Shown: positions 16,553 to 25,976 of the stretch, piece by piece
Position numbering within the stretch: the first letter of the stretch is position 1
Layout: every line of letters starts with the position of its first letter
NCBI GenBank assembly: GCA_030695945.1
Contig: JAUYOG010000012.1
Coordinates: forward strand, 1 to 45,852
DNA: 45,852 nucleotides
DNA from: Ramlibacter sp.
GTDB taxonomy: Bacteria; Pseudomonadota; Gammaproteobacteria; Burkholderiales; Burkholderiaceae_C
Direction: 5' to 3'
Made by a program: the position numbers and the translations under genes
Notes under the pieces: generated by a model
Databases searched by the model: none
What the model was told of the DNA's origin: nothing
The model's input: only the letters and a program-made list of their open reading frames with translations

Positions 16553-16576
16553 ACCGCAGCACGCAGTGCGGAGGTT
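16553..16576 (+). repeat. Mini-repeat carrying a ribosome binding site, copy 1
   Basis: A 24-nt unit beginning ACCGCAGCACGCAGTGCGG and ending in GGAGGTT supplies the Shine-Dalgarno of the next gene. A near copy (21 of 24 identical) at 40041-40064 does the same for zapA. The left part can form a small hairpin (CCGCA/TGCGG). Confidence 0.5.
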
Positions 16577-16581
16577 GACCA

Positions 16582-17685
16582 GTGAGCCTCAGGTTGTTCC
16601 TCTGCGGCGACGTGATGACGGGCCGCGGCATCGACCAGGTGCTGCCCGTCCCCTGCGAGCCGCACCTCCATGAGCACTGGGCGGGCTCGGCGGTCGAGTA
16701 TGTCGAGCTGGCGGAGCGCGAGTCGGGCCCGATCGGGCGGGAGCATGACGCCGCCTACCCCTGGGGCGACGGCCTGGACGTGCTGCGCGATCAGCGCCCC
16801 GCAGTGCGCCTGGTGAACCTCGAGACGGCGATAACCACGAGCGAGGATGCACAGCCCGGCAAGGGCATCCACTACCGGATGAACCCGGCCAACGTGGGTT
16901 GCCTCACCGGTGCAGGCATCGATTGCTGCGTGCTGGCCAACAACCATGTGCTGGACTGGGGCCCCGCCGGGCTGGACGAGACGCTGGCGACGCTGCATGC
17001 GGCCGGTCTGCGCACGGCCGGTGCCGGCCGCGACCAGGCGGAAGCGGCGCAGCCTGCGGTGATCGAAATCGATGCCGGGCAGCGTGTGCTGGTGTTCGCC
17101 TTCGCCACGCCCGGCAGCGGCACGCCCGAGGACTGGGCCGCGCGCGCGGGCCGCGGCGGCGTGAATTTCATGGACCGGCTCTGCGTGCACTCGGCGGACG
17201 CCGTGGCCGCGCTGACGGCGCGGCATCGGCGGCCAGGGGACGCGGTGGTGGTTTCGGTGCACTGGGGCGGCAACTGGGGCTTCGGCATCCCGGGCGAGGA
17301 GCGCACGTTCGCGCACCGGCTGGTGGATGCCGGCGGGGCGGACATCGTGTGGGGGCACTCCTCGCACCACGTCAAGGGCATCGAAGTGCGGGGCGGCAAG
17401 CTCATCCTCTACGGCTGCGGCGACCTCATCAACGACTACGAGGGCATCTCAGGCCACGAGGAGTATCGCGGCGACCTCTCGCTGATGTACTTCCCGGAAA
17501 TCGATACGGCGACCGGCGCCCTGCGCGCGCTGCGGATGGCGCCGATGCGGATGCGGCGCTTCCGGCTGGAGCGTGCCCCCGCGGAAGGCGTGGACTGGCT
17601 GCGCGCCGTGCTGAACCGCGAGGGCCGGGCACTGCACACGGGCGTCACACTGGACGAGCAGGGGCTGCTCGCGCTCCATGCCTGA
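16582..17685 (+). CDS. CapA/PgsA-type metallophosphatase-fold protein
   Basis: A 367-residue protein of the CapA family (poly-gamma-glutamate synthesis protein CapA; calcineurin-like fold). Conserved blocks are GDVMTGRG (about 9-16), NLETAIT, ANNHVLDWG, SVHWGGNWG and VWGHSSHHVKG, giving the metal-binding Asp, Asn and His residues. There is no signal peptide. The start is GTG at 16582 with GGAGG at 16570-16574. Its 3' end overlaps the next gene by 8 bp. No capB or capC is present, so capsule synthesis is unlikely; a phosphoesterase role within the stress operon is inference. Confidence 0.85.
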   Translation: MSLRLFLCGDVMTGRGIDQVLPVPCEPHLHEHWAGSAVEYVELAERESGPIGREHDAAYPWGDGLDVLRDQRPAVRLVNLETAITTSEDAQPGKGIHYRMNPANVGCLTGAGIDCCVLANNHVLDWGPAGLDETLATLHAAGLRTAGAGRDQAEAAQPAVIEIDAGQRVLVFAFATPGSGTPEDWAARAGRGGVNFMDRLCVHSADAVAALTARHRRPGDAVVVSVHWGGNWGFGIPGEERTFAHRLVDAGGADIVWGHSSHHVKGIEVRGGKLILYGCGDLINDYEGISGHEEYRGDLSLMYFPEIDTATGALRALRMAPMRMRRFRLERAPAEGVDWLRAVLNREGRALHTGVTLDEQGLLALHA

Positions 17686-18691
17686 ACGGTTCGTACCCCT
17701 CGCCGCGAAGGTGGCCGCCTTGCGCGAGCCGGCGGCTTATCCCGGCCGCGCGCAGTACGTGGAGGTGGTCGAAACCCACATGTCGTGGGTTTTCCTCATG
17801 GAGCAATTCGTCTACAAGCTGAAGAAGCCGGCGCGCTACGACGGGCTGGACTGCAGCCTGCTCGAGACGCGGCGCTTCTTCTGCGAGGAAGAGGTTCGGT
17901 TGAACCGCCGCCTGGCAGCGGGCGTGTACCTCGACGTCGTCGCGCTGCGCCAGGATGGACAGGCCGCCCGGCTGCACGTCGACGGCGAGGGCGAAGTCGT
18001 CGACTGGCTGGTCTGGATGCGCCGCCTCCCCGCGCACCTGATGCTCGACCGGCTGCTGGAGCAGGGAGGCGCCACGCCGGCGCACATGCGCCGTATCGCG
18101 AGGCACCTGGCCCCGTTCTACGGCCGGCTTGCCCCGGCCGTGACCGACCCGGAGCTGTTCGCGGGCCGCCTGCGGCGCGAGATCGACGCGTTGGAGCGGC
18201 AGCTGTGCGAGCGCGCGTACGCGCTGCCGGCCGATGATGTGGCGGCCGTGTGCACCCGGCTCAGGTCCGCGCTGGCCGATGGCCGTGACGTCCTCGATGC
18301 GCGCGTGCGGGCAGGCCGGGTGGTGGAAGGGCATGGCGACCTTCGGCCCGAGCACGTCTGGCTCGGCGAGCCCCTGGCGATCATCGACTGCCTGGAGTTC
18401 TCGGCGGAGCTGCGCACCCTCGACGTCGCCGATGAACTGGGTTTCCTCGCGCTGGAGTGCGAGCGGCTCGGCGCGCCGCAGCTCGGCCGCGCGCTGTTCG
18501 ATGCGTTCGCGGAATTCACGGGTGATGCGCCTGACACTGGGCTCGTGGATTTCTACCAGGCGTTCCGTGCCTGCGTGCGGGCGAACATTGCCATCCGGCA
18601 CCTGCGGGAGGCGTGTTACCGCGACGACCCGAAATGGCCGCGGCGCGCTCGGGAGTACCTGGCACTGGCGGCGGGGCGCATGGCGCGCTAG
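17678..18691 (+). CDS. Aminoglycoside phosphotransferase-like protein without kinase domain
   Basis: A 337-residue protein homologous to residues 1-320 of the protein encoded at 23854-25323 (shared HxSWVxL, KKP, RRxFCEEEVRLNRRLA). It has the catalytic-loop motif HGDLRPEHV (219-227) and DCLEF (237-241). In the paralogue the loop reads HGDLHLDN, so the usual Asn is His here, which might weaken metal binding. The C-terminal AAA-type kinase of the paralogue is missing altogether. It is the last gene of the operon with the phosphoribosyltransferase and CapA-like genes. The substrate is unknown; antibiotic resistance is not implied. Confidence 0.83.
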   Translation: MPERFVPLAAKVAALREPAAYPGRAQYVEVVETHMSWVFLMEQFVYKLKKPARYDGLDCSLLETRRFFCEEEVRLNRRLAAGVYLDVVALRQDGQAARLHVDGEGEVVDWLVWMRRLPAHLMLDRLLEQGGATPAHMRRIARHLAPFYGRLAPAVTDPELFAGRLRREIDALERQLCERAYALPADDVAAVCTRLRSALADGRDVLDARVRAGRVVEGHGDLRPEHVWLGEPLAIIDCLEFSAELRTLDVADELGFLALECERLGAPQLGRALFDAFAEFTGDAPDTGLVDFYQAFRACVRANIAIRHLREACYRDDPKWPRRAREYLALAAGRMAR

Positions 18692-18759
18692 TGTGGCGCT
18701 TGTTTCTTGGCGGAACTCAAGCGCAACCCAGCGTCTCTTTCGCACTCCTGGACCTCGCG

Positions 18760-19039
18760 GCAAAGCTGCGCGTGGGCGGGGTGCGGCGCGTTGGCGACGG
18801 GGTTCGGTGTGGCTGCTTCGCAGCGACACCGAATTCCGTGCGCCGGGCGAGTCCGCGACCCGCGCGAAACCACTCGCCTACGCTCTGCTACGGCTCAAAC
18901 AAGTTTCGCGAGCCAGAAACGTACGCACGGCTCGATGCGCGTGCTGCGCACGCTCTTCAAGCCGTGCTGGGTCGCGGTCTCACCCGCCGAAAGCGCCTGT
19001 GCTTGATGCGCGCCGCAGCCCGCCCACGCACAGCTTTGC
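18760..19039 (+). repeat. Structured inverted-end repeat, copy 2
   Basis: A complete 280-nt copy lying between two convergent genes (the phosphotransferase-like gene and prs). The 31-nt arms 18760-18790 and 19009-19039 match at 29 of 31 positions when inverted. It keeps the left hairpin (TTCGGTGTGGCTGC with its complement, near 18810-18840) and the core GGCTCAAACAAGTTTCGCGA (about 18892-18911). It is very similar to copy 1a along its whole length. The rest of the gap, 18692-18759 and 19040-19067, shows nothing recognisable. Confidence 0.85.
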
Positions 19040-19067
19040 AGGCACCGAGTTGGCGCATGACCGGTGT

Positions 19068-20051
19068 TCAACCCTCGAGCAGGTCGACGATCGATCCACC
19101 CTCATGGATGCGCCGGATCGCCTCGGCGAACAGGGGCGCGCATGACAGCACGATGAGCTTGGCCCGCGCCTTGCCTTCGCCCAGGCGGCACGGCGGCACC
19201 GAATCCGTTACGACAATCCCGGTCAGCGCCTCGTCGGCCAGCAGCTGCGGGGCGTCGCCCACGAACAGGCCATGCGAAGCCGCCGCGTAGACGGACGTGG
19301 CGCCCAGCGAGCGGCAGGCCTTGACGGTGCGGGCGATCGTGGAACCGGTGCCGATCAGGTCGTCCAGGATGATGGCGCAGCGCCCCCGCACGTCGCCCAC
19401 GATAAGCTCGCCGCTCAGCACGTCGCCGCTGCGGTGCTTCTCGGCGAAGGCGGCAGCGACGGGGCGGCCGAGCGCGGCGGCCAGGCGCTGGCGGAACCGC
19501 TCGCCACGCTTGATGCCTCCCGCATCCGGCGACACCACGACCGCTTCCTGGCGGACCAGCAGGGGTACGAAATGGTCCACGAACAGGCCGTCGGCGCGCA
19601 GGTGGTCCGTGGCGCAGCGGAAGGCGTTCTGGAACGCGGCAAGGTTGTGCACGTCGAGGGTGACGACGCGATCCGTTCCGACGGCTTCGAACATGCGGGC
19701 AACGTAGCGCGTGGTGACAGGATCGCGGGGCTTGGACTTCTGGTCCTTGCGGGCGTAGGCGAGGTAGGGAACGATCGCCGTGACGCTCGCCGCCGAAGCG
19801 TCCTTGAGCGCGCCGATGAAGAACAGCAGCCTGCACAGCTTGTCGTTGACGCTCTGCGCGGCGTCCGCATGCAGGGATTGCACCACGAAGACGTCCCGGC
19901 CCCTGACGTTGGCCAGAGGGCGCGCCTTGTGCTCGCCGTCCTCGAAGCCGTGCTCCTCCTGCGGGCTGAGCGGCAGGCCGAGGTGGAGCGCCACCTTTTC
20001 GCCGAACTCGCGTGTGGCATCCAGCGCGAACAGAACCGGGTCCTGGGTCAT
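19068..20051 (-). CDS. prs: Ribose-phosphate pyrophosphokinase (PRPP synthetase), accessory type
   Basis: A 327-residue enzyme making PRPP from ribose-5-phosphate and ATP. It has the PRPP-binding loop [14 protein letters not shown], the substrate segment [15 protein letters not shown] and the DVHN segment after TDRVVTL. The sequence diverges from housekeeping Prs (the usual first motif is replaced by [17 protein letters not shown]), so it is probably an accessory copy. The ATG at 20051 lacks a Shine-Dalgarno sequence, and TACACT (20063-20058) predicts transcription starting at this ATG, hence a leaderless mRNA. An in-frame ATG at 20108 is an alternative. It is divergent from groEL, with two FNR-like boxes between or near them. 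Confidence 0.9.
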   Translation of the reverse strand: MTQDPVLFALDATREFGEKVALHLGLPLSPQEEHGFEDGEHKARPLANVRGRDVFVVQSLHADAAQSVNDKLCRLLFFIGALKDASAASVTAIVPYLAYARKDQKSKPRDPVTTRYVARMFEAVGTDRVVTLDVHNLAAFQNAFRCATDHLRADGLFVDHFVPLLVRQEAVVVSPDAGGIKRGERFRQRLAAALGRPVAAAFAEKHRSGDVLSGELIVGDVRGRCAIILDDLIGTGSTIARTVKACRSLGATSVYAAASHGLFVGDAPQLLADEALTGIVVTDSVPPCRLGEGKARAKLIVLSCAPLFAEAIRRIHEGGSIVDLLEG

Positions 20052-20057
20052 CGCAGG

Positions 20058-20096
20058 AGTGTACGCGGGGGCCGCTTCTGCCTTGAGATAGCGCAA
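20058..20096 (-). promoter_or_regulatory. FNR/ANR-like box plus -10 for prs
   Basis: TTGAGATAGCGCAA (20083-20096) has one degenerate half-site. TACACT (minus strand 20063-20058) is a good -10 but sits 19 nt away, not 21. The predicted start coincides with the prs ATG. Confidence 0.4.
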
Positions 20097-20120
20097 CACG
20101 GACGCCATCCCGCCGGCAAC

Positions 20121-21849
<1,729 letters not shown>

Positions 21850-21875
21850 CGACAGGGCTATAAAAGGTGATGGCC

Positions 21876-22784
21876 ATGCTGCGCGATTCATCCTTCCTCT
21901 GCCGCTGCCTGCTCGCGTTGCTCGGGGCCTTGCTGGCCCTCGCGATGGGCGCGGCCCAGGCCGGCACGCAGGCTTCGGGCGGCGCCGCCCTGCGCAGCCG
22001 GTTCGCCGCGACGCAGCCGTTGCTGGTCGACAGCCCCTTCGGCGGGCCGCTGGTCCTCGAATCGACCGAGGCGCCGCGGCTGCTGCAGGGCGACGTGTAC
22101 GCGCTGGTGGACCATCCCTTCGCGGCGGTGAGCGCCGCGCTCGCCAATCCCGACCGCTGGTGCGACGTGATGATCCTGCACCTCAACACCAAGCACTGCC
22201 GGCGTGGCGTCGAGGACGGCGTTCCGCAGATCGAACTGCGGGTGGGCAAGAAGCACGACCAGCCGGTCGCCGCCGCTTCCCTGGTCGCGTTCGGGTTCCG
22301 GGCCGTCAGCGCGACGCCGGAGTACCTCGCGGTGGAGCTGCAGGCGCCCCAAGGTCCCTTCGACACCCACGATTACCGCATCCTGTTCGAGGCGATTCCG
22401 GCCGAAGGCGGCCGCTCGTTCATCCACATGGGGTACTCGTTCGGGTATGGGGCCATCAGCAGGATGGCGATGCAGGTGTACCTGTCGACGATCGCGCGCG
22501 ACAAGGTGGGCTTCACCACGACCGCCCGGACGCAGCCCGGCGAGCCGCCTGCGTACATCGGCGGGATCCGGGGGCTGGTGGAGCGCAACACCATGCGCTA
22601 CTACCTGGCCATCGATGCATACCTGGGTGCGGCCTCGGCGCCGCCGGCCCAGCAGATGGAAAAAAGACTGCGTGCCTGGTTCGATGCCACCGAGAAGTAC
22701 GCGCGGCAGCTCCACGAGGTCGACCGGGACGAATACCTGGCGATGAAGCGGCGCGAGCATGCGCGGCAGCAGCAGCCCCAATAG
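21876..22784 (+). CDS. Exported protein of unknown function (possible START/SRPBCC-like fold)
   Basis: About 302 residues with an N-terminal signal peptide (LALLGALLALAMGAAQAG). I do not recognise a family. The pattern DVYALVDHPFAAVSAALANPDRWCDVM followed by alternating strands and late helices resembles lipid-binding START/SRPBCC proteins, but this is a weak impression. The C-terminus is a charged helix rich in Arg and Gln. AAAAGG at 21862-21867 suits the ATG at 21876; ATG 21870 and GTG 21867 are alternatives. It follows groEL by 26 nt and is probably co-transcribed, so a periplasmic role in the same stress response is likely. Confidence 0.75.
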   Translation: MLRDSSFLCRCLLALLGALLALAMGAAQAGTQASGGAALRSRFAATQPLLVDSPFGGPLVLESTEAPRLLQGDVYALVDHPFAAVSAALANPDRWCDVMILHLNTKHCRRGVEDGVPQIELRVGKKHDQPVAAASLVAFGFRAVSATPEYLAVELQAPQGPFDTHDYRILFEAIPAEGGRSFIHMGYSFGYGAISRMAMQVYLSTIARDKVGFTTTARTQPGEPPAYIGGIRGLVERNTMRYYLAIDAYLGAASAPPAQQMEKRLRAWFDATEKYARQLHEVDRDEYLAMKRREHARQQQPQ

Positions 22785-22801
22785 GCTTGTCCGCTTTACC
22801 G

Positions 22802-22842
22802 TTGATGCACATCAATGCGCGGCCTCGGGGGCGTGAAATACT
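22802..22842 (+). promoter_or_regulatory. Consensus FNR box plus -10 for the Ala/Lys-rich exported protein
   Basis: TTGATGCACATCAA (22802-22815) matches the canonical FNR consensus TTGAT-N4-ATCAA at every position. AATACT (22837-22842) lies 21 nt downstream. The predicted leader before the ATG at 22906 is about 57 nt. Confidence 0.75.
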
Positions 22843-22905
22843 GAGTTAAGGATATGGACAAAGACAGTATCCGACTCCGATCACCACTTTCCATGGAGTG
22901 CCGCT

Positions 22906-23235
22906 ATGAAAAAGACCCTGTTGACCATCAGTATCGTGCTGGCTCAGATGCTGGCTGTTGGCGCGTTCGCGCAGACCAAGGGCGAGGCCGATCCGGCCCA
23001 GTCGAAGGCAGCCCCATCGGCTCCGGCGACGGCCGCTGAAAAGGCCCAGGCCAAGGCCACCCGCAAGGCCGAAGGCGCCAAGGCCGCCAAGGCCGACCAG
23101 CCCGGCGAGGCCCCCAAGTCCGCCGGCGTCGCCAAGGTAGCGACCAAGGAAGAAAAGGCGGCCGCGAAGGCCAAGCGCAAGGCCGCGGCCAAGGACGCGC
23201 TGAAGAAGGGCCAGATCAGCTCCGGCGAGAAGTGA
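22906..23235 (+). CDS. Ala/Lys-rich exported low-complexity protein 1
   Basis: A 109-residue protein with a signal peptide (MKKTLLTISIVLAQMLAVGAFA). The mature part is almost only Ala, Lys, Glu, Gly, Pro, Gln and Thr, with repeated KAxAK units and no aromatic residues or cysteines. This is typical of disordered, histone H1-like or hydrophilin/LEA-like proteins. It sits behind the best FNR box in the window and ahead of a strong terminator. The sequence does not identify its function; periplasmic stress protection or cell-envelope binding are guesses. Confidence 0.75.
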   Translation: MKKTLLTISIVLAQMLAVGAFAQTKGEADPAQSKAAPSAPATAAEKAQAKATRKAEGAKAAKADQPGEAPKSAGVAKVATKEEKAAAKAKRKAAAKDALKKGQISSGEK

Positions 23236-23258
23236 CCCCGGCGGGCTGAGTCCGATTG

Positions 23259-23283
23259 CGGGTCCTTCGGGACCCGTTTTTCT
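23259..23283 (+). terminator. Rho-independent terminator
   Basis: CGGGTCC (23259-23265), loop TTCG, GGACCCG (23270-23276), then TTTTTCTTT. The stem is a perfect 7 bp with a stable tetraloop and a T-run. It lies between the two Ala-rich genes. Confidence 0.9.
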
Positions 23284-23301
23284 TTGGTGAAGGAGATCGA
23301 T

Positions 23302-23826
23302 ATGCGAGCCCGACCATTGTCCTCATGGGCGCTGACTGCCGCCGTCGCCGTGCTGGGCGCGGGTGTTTGGGGCAACGCCGAAAGCCAGCCGGCCGCGCCG
23401 GGCGTCGGCGCCAGTGCCGTACAGGCGCGGCCCTCCGGCAAGGCGGCCACGCAGGCCGCCGAAGCCGCGGCCAGGACCGCATCGGCGGCCGAAGCCGCGC
23501 TGCGCCACGCGGAGGCCGTGGCGCAGGACCGTTCCGCGACCGCCGCTGACGCGATCCGGCGCCTCGCGCGCAAGGCGGCCGATGCGGCGCGCAACGCCCA
23601 GCGCAAGTTCCGCGAGTCCGGTGGTGCGGTGGAAGCAGCGGGCCGCAAGGCCGTGGTGGCCACCCAGGAAGCCATGGAAAAGGCCGACCATGCCGCCCGG
23701 CAGGCCGCACGTGCCGGCAAGGAAGACGCCGCCAAGGCGGCCGAGGCCGCGCGTGAGGCCCTGCAGCGCGCGCAGCAGGCCACCAGGGATGCGGCGCAGG
23801 CCGCCCGGGAAGCGGCGAAGAAATAG
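23302..23826 (+). CDS. Ala-rich exported helical protein 2 (LEA-like)
   Basis: A 174-residue protein with a signal peptide (about 1-28) and a mature part dominated by Ala, Lys, Arg, Glu and Gln in approximate 11-residue helical repeats (for example AAEAAARTASAAEAALRHAE, AREALQRAQQATRDAAQAAR). It should form long amphipathic helices or a coiled coil, like LEA or apolipoprotein-like proteins. AAGGAG precedes the ATG. It lies directly after the terminator at 23259-23283, so expression needs read-through or an unseen promoter. The function is unknown. Confidence 0.7.
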   Translation: MRARPLSSWALTAAVAVLGAGVWGNAESQPAAPGVGASAVQARPSGKAATQAAEAAARTASAAEAALRHAEAVAQDRSATAADAIRRLARKAADAARNAQRKFRESGGAVEAAGRKAVVATQEAMEKADHAARQAARAGKEDAAKAAEAAREALQRAQQATRDAAQAAREAAKK

Positions 23827-23853
23827 ACCCGCGCCTGGAGTGCGCGGTCGCGC

Positions 23854-25323
23854 TCAGAGCGCTGCGTGCGGTGCCGCGTCCGGCTGGCGTTCGTCCGCGG
23901 CCAGTGGCTCGACGGATGTCCGCAGGTGTTCGAGCACCCGGGCATCGGCTTCGGACGCATCGTCCCGGCGGGCCAGCAGTCGCGCGCGCAGCACTTCCGC
24001 CGGCGCCTCGCAGGCCAGGATCGAGAACGGCACCTTGAGTTCGCGCGCCAGTTCGCGCGCCGCATCGCGCTCCGACCGGCGCAGGAACGCGGCGTCCAGC
24101 ACCACGGGATAGCCCGCCTGCAAGGCGCCCCGCGCCAGCTCCAGCAAGCGCTCGTACGTGCGCGCCGTGGCATCCGCCGTGTAGAGGTCCAGGCCCAAGG
24201 CACGTGAGTCCTCGAGCATCTCCAGGCCGAAGAGGCGCTTGCGCTCGACGTCCGAGCGGATGCGGATGGCGCCCTCGCGCTCGAGCACGCGCTGGGACTC
24301 GAACGTCTTGCCCGACCCAGGCAGGCCATGGGTGATCACCAGCCGGCGCTGGGGTGCCTTGGTCCAGGCGATGGCCGTCTCGAGGTACCGTCTCGCGGCC
24401 ATGCCTGCCCTCTCGCCCCGCAGGTGCGCCACCTGTGACCGCACCAGGGCGCGGTAGACGGCCGAGAAGCGCAGCAGCGGCAGCCCGGCGTGGTCGCCGG
24501 TGCGGTCCAGCCAGGCGTTCAGGAGGCGGAACGCGAAGTCCGATCGGCCGCGCGCTGCGAAGTCCATCACCGGGAACGCGATGTCGTCGATGACGTCGAT
24601 CCAGCGCAGCGCCGGGTCGAACTCGATGCAATCGAAGGCCGCAACCCCGGTGGGCAGCGCGATCACGTTGTCCAGGTGCAGGTCGCCATGGCACTGGCGC
24701 ACGAAGCCGCCGTCCAGGCGCCGCGCCCAGGCCGGGGCCAGCAGCGCGGCCTTGGCCTGCAGCCAGGTTTCGAGCGCGGCCTGCTCGTCGGGACGGGCCA
24801 CCGGTCGCACGCCTTCCAGCGCCGCCAGCGCGACGGCGCGGCGGCGCTTGCAGTTGGCGAAGCCGTTGGCCGTCGGGTTGGCGCGCGCATGGAAGTCCGC
24901 AAGCAGCGCGGCCAGCGCATCGACGTCCGAGCTGTGCAGCCGGCCCGCCTCCAGCCTCTCGCTGAACAGGGCGCCCCGAGGGAACCGCCGCATGCGAACG
25001 ACGTAATCCAGCAATGCGCCGGGGCCGTCGATCTGCGGGCCGCCGGGCGAGGCGGCGATGTGCGCCACGCCGAGGTAGAGCCCGGGCGCGAGGCGCCGGT
25101 TCAGGCGCACTTCCTCCTCGCAGAAATGCCGCCTGGCCTCCAGCGTGGAGTAATCGACGAACGGCAGCTTCACCGGCTTCTTGACCTTGTAGGCGAGGTC
25201 GGCGGTGAGCAATACCCAGGAGATGTGCGTTTCGATGAGCTCGGCATGCAGGGAGCGGGCGAGGGCCGTGACCTGGCACTGCGACAGCCCCTGCGACAGC
25301 GAGGCGGGATCGGCGGTTTGCAT
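23854..25323 (-). CDS. Fusion of phosphotransferase-like domain and AAA P-loop kinase
   Basis: A 489-residue two-domain protein. Residues 1-320 resemble aminoglycoside phosphotransferases (HGDLHLDN at 212-219, DCIEFD at 231-236). Residues 325-489 form a zeta-toxin/AAA_33-type kinase with Walker A GLPGSGKT (333-340) and the RSDVERKR segment. The same fusion is found next to universal stress genes in other proteobacteria; its substrate is unknown. The ATG at 25323 has no Shine-Dalgarno, and the predicted transcription start (about 25325) is within 2 nt of it, so the mRNA may be leaderless. Its promoter region is shared with the divergent uspA-lon pair. Confidence 0.88.
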   Translation of the reverse strand: MQTADPASLSQGLSQCQVTALARSLHAELIETHISWVLLTADLAYKVKKPVKLPFVDYSTLEARRHFCEEEVRLNRRLAPGLYLGVAHIAASPGGPQIDGPGALLDYVVRMRRFPRGALFSERLEAGRLHSSDVDALAALLADFHARANPTANGFANCKRRRAVALAALEGVRPVARPDEQAALETWLQAKAALLAPAWARRLDGGFVRQCHGDLHLDNVIALPTGVAAFDCIEFDPALRWIDVIDDIAFPVMDFAARGRSDFAFRLLNAWLDRTGDHAGLPLLRFSAVYRALVRSQVAHLRGERAGMAARRYLETAIAWTKAPQRRLVITHGLPGSGKTFESQRVLEREGAIRIRSDVERKRLFGLEMLEDSRALGLDLYTADATARTYERLLELARGALQAGYPVVLDAAFLRRSERDAARELARELKVPFSILACEAPAEVLRARLLARRDDASEADARVLEHLRTSVEPLAADERQPDAAPHAAL

Positions 25324-25331
25324 GGGGGCAG

Positions 25332-25371
25332 GTTATGCCAGCCCGCAGGTCCCGCAATTGACCGCCGTCAA
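25332..25371 (-). promoter_or_regulatory. FNR/ANR-like box plus -10 for the fusion kinase gene
   Basis: TTGACCGCCGTCAA (25358-25371) is a full TTGA-N6-TCAA palindrome. CATAAC (minus strand 25337-25332) lies 20 nt away and matches the -10 consensus at four of six positions. It may also act as an upstream second site for uspA. Confidence 0.55.
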
Positions 25372-25393
25372 GGTGCCCGTACGCGCCTTCGGT

Positions 25394-25434
25394 TTGACGC
25401 CGCGCAACATTGCTGCCGCGGCGCTTCCTATATT
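25394..25434 (+). promoter_or_regulatory. FNR/ANR-like box plus TATATT -10 for uspA-lon
   Basis: TTGACGCCGCGCAA (25394-25407) has one degenerate half-site, but TATATT (25429-25434), the best -10 of the island, lies exactly 21 nt downstream. The predicted leader is about 55 nt. The full palindrome at 25358-25371 is centred 36 nt further upstream. Confidence 0.6.
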
Positions 25435-25495
25435 GGATTGAGACGGGCGGCAGACGCGAATCGTTCGGGGCCGGCCGGCGACTGAAGGAGCCCTC

Positions 25496-25957
25496 ATGTA
25501 CCAACGAATCCTGGTTCCCCTCGACGGCAGCGCCACGGCCGAACGCGGCCTGCGCGAAGCGATCGCCTTGTGCGCCGGCCAACCGACCAGGCTGCTCCTG
25601 CTGCATGTGGTGGACGACTACCCGCTGCTGATCGAGACTTCCTCGATGACCGGCTACGACGAGATGATGAAAACCCTGCGCCAGTACGGCCTCGATGTCC
25701 TGGCCAAGGCGCGCAAGGCGTGCGAAGACGCCTCCATCCACTGCGAAACGCTGCTGCGCGAAGTGACGGGCGAACGCGTGTCCGACATCATCGTCGACCA
25801 GGCCGGCCAGCACGGCTGCGACCTGATCGTCATGGGCACGCACGGCCGCCGGGGCCTGCAGCGCCTGACGCTCGGCAGCCAGGCCGAGGCGGTGGCGCGG
25901 GCGAGCCCGGTGCCGGTGCTGCTGGTGCGGCTGGAGTTGACTGCGGCGGCCGGCTGA
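25496..25957 (+). CDS. Universal stress protein, UspA family
   Basis: A 153-residue single-domain Usp. It begins YQRILVPLDGSATAERGL and has the ATP-binding pattern GTHGRRGLQRLTLGS near the C-terminus (G-x2-G-x9-G-S). Compared with short Usps it has the longer middle helix EMMKTLRQYGLDVLAKARK. GAAGGAG precedes the ATG. It heads a two-gene unit with lon, 19 nt downstream, behind tandem FNR-like boxes. Usp genes under FNR/ANR control are known in other proteobacteria. Confidence 0.93.
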   Translation: MYQRILVPLDGSATAERGLREAIALCAGQPTRLLLLHVVDDYPLLIETSSMTGYDEMMKTLRQYGLDVLAKARKACEDASIHCETLLREVTGERVSDIIVDQAGQHGCDLIVMGTHGRRGLQRLTLGSQAEAVARASPVPVLLVRLELTAAAG

Positions 25958-25976
25958 GCCGTCGAGGCGGTTCGAC

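Noticed and set aside
17678..18691. Aminoglycoside resistance gene
   Set aside because: Only the kinase fold and HGD loop are shared; paralogy with the stress-island fusion protein and the genomic context argue for another substrate.
18760..19039. Insertion sequence remnant
   Set aside because: Inverted ends are present, but no transposase fragment or target-site duplication is seen, and nested co-varying stems are not typical of IS ends.
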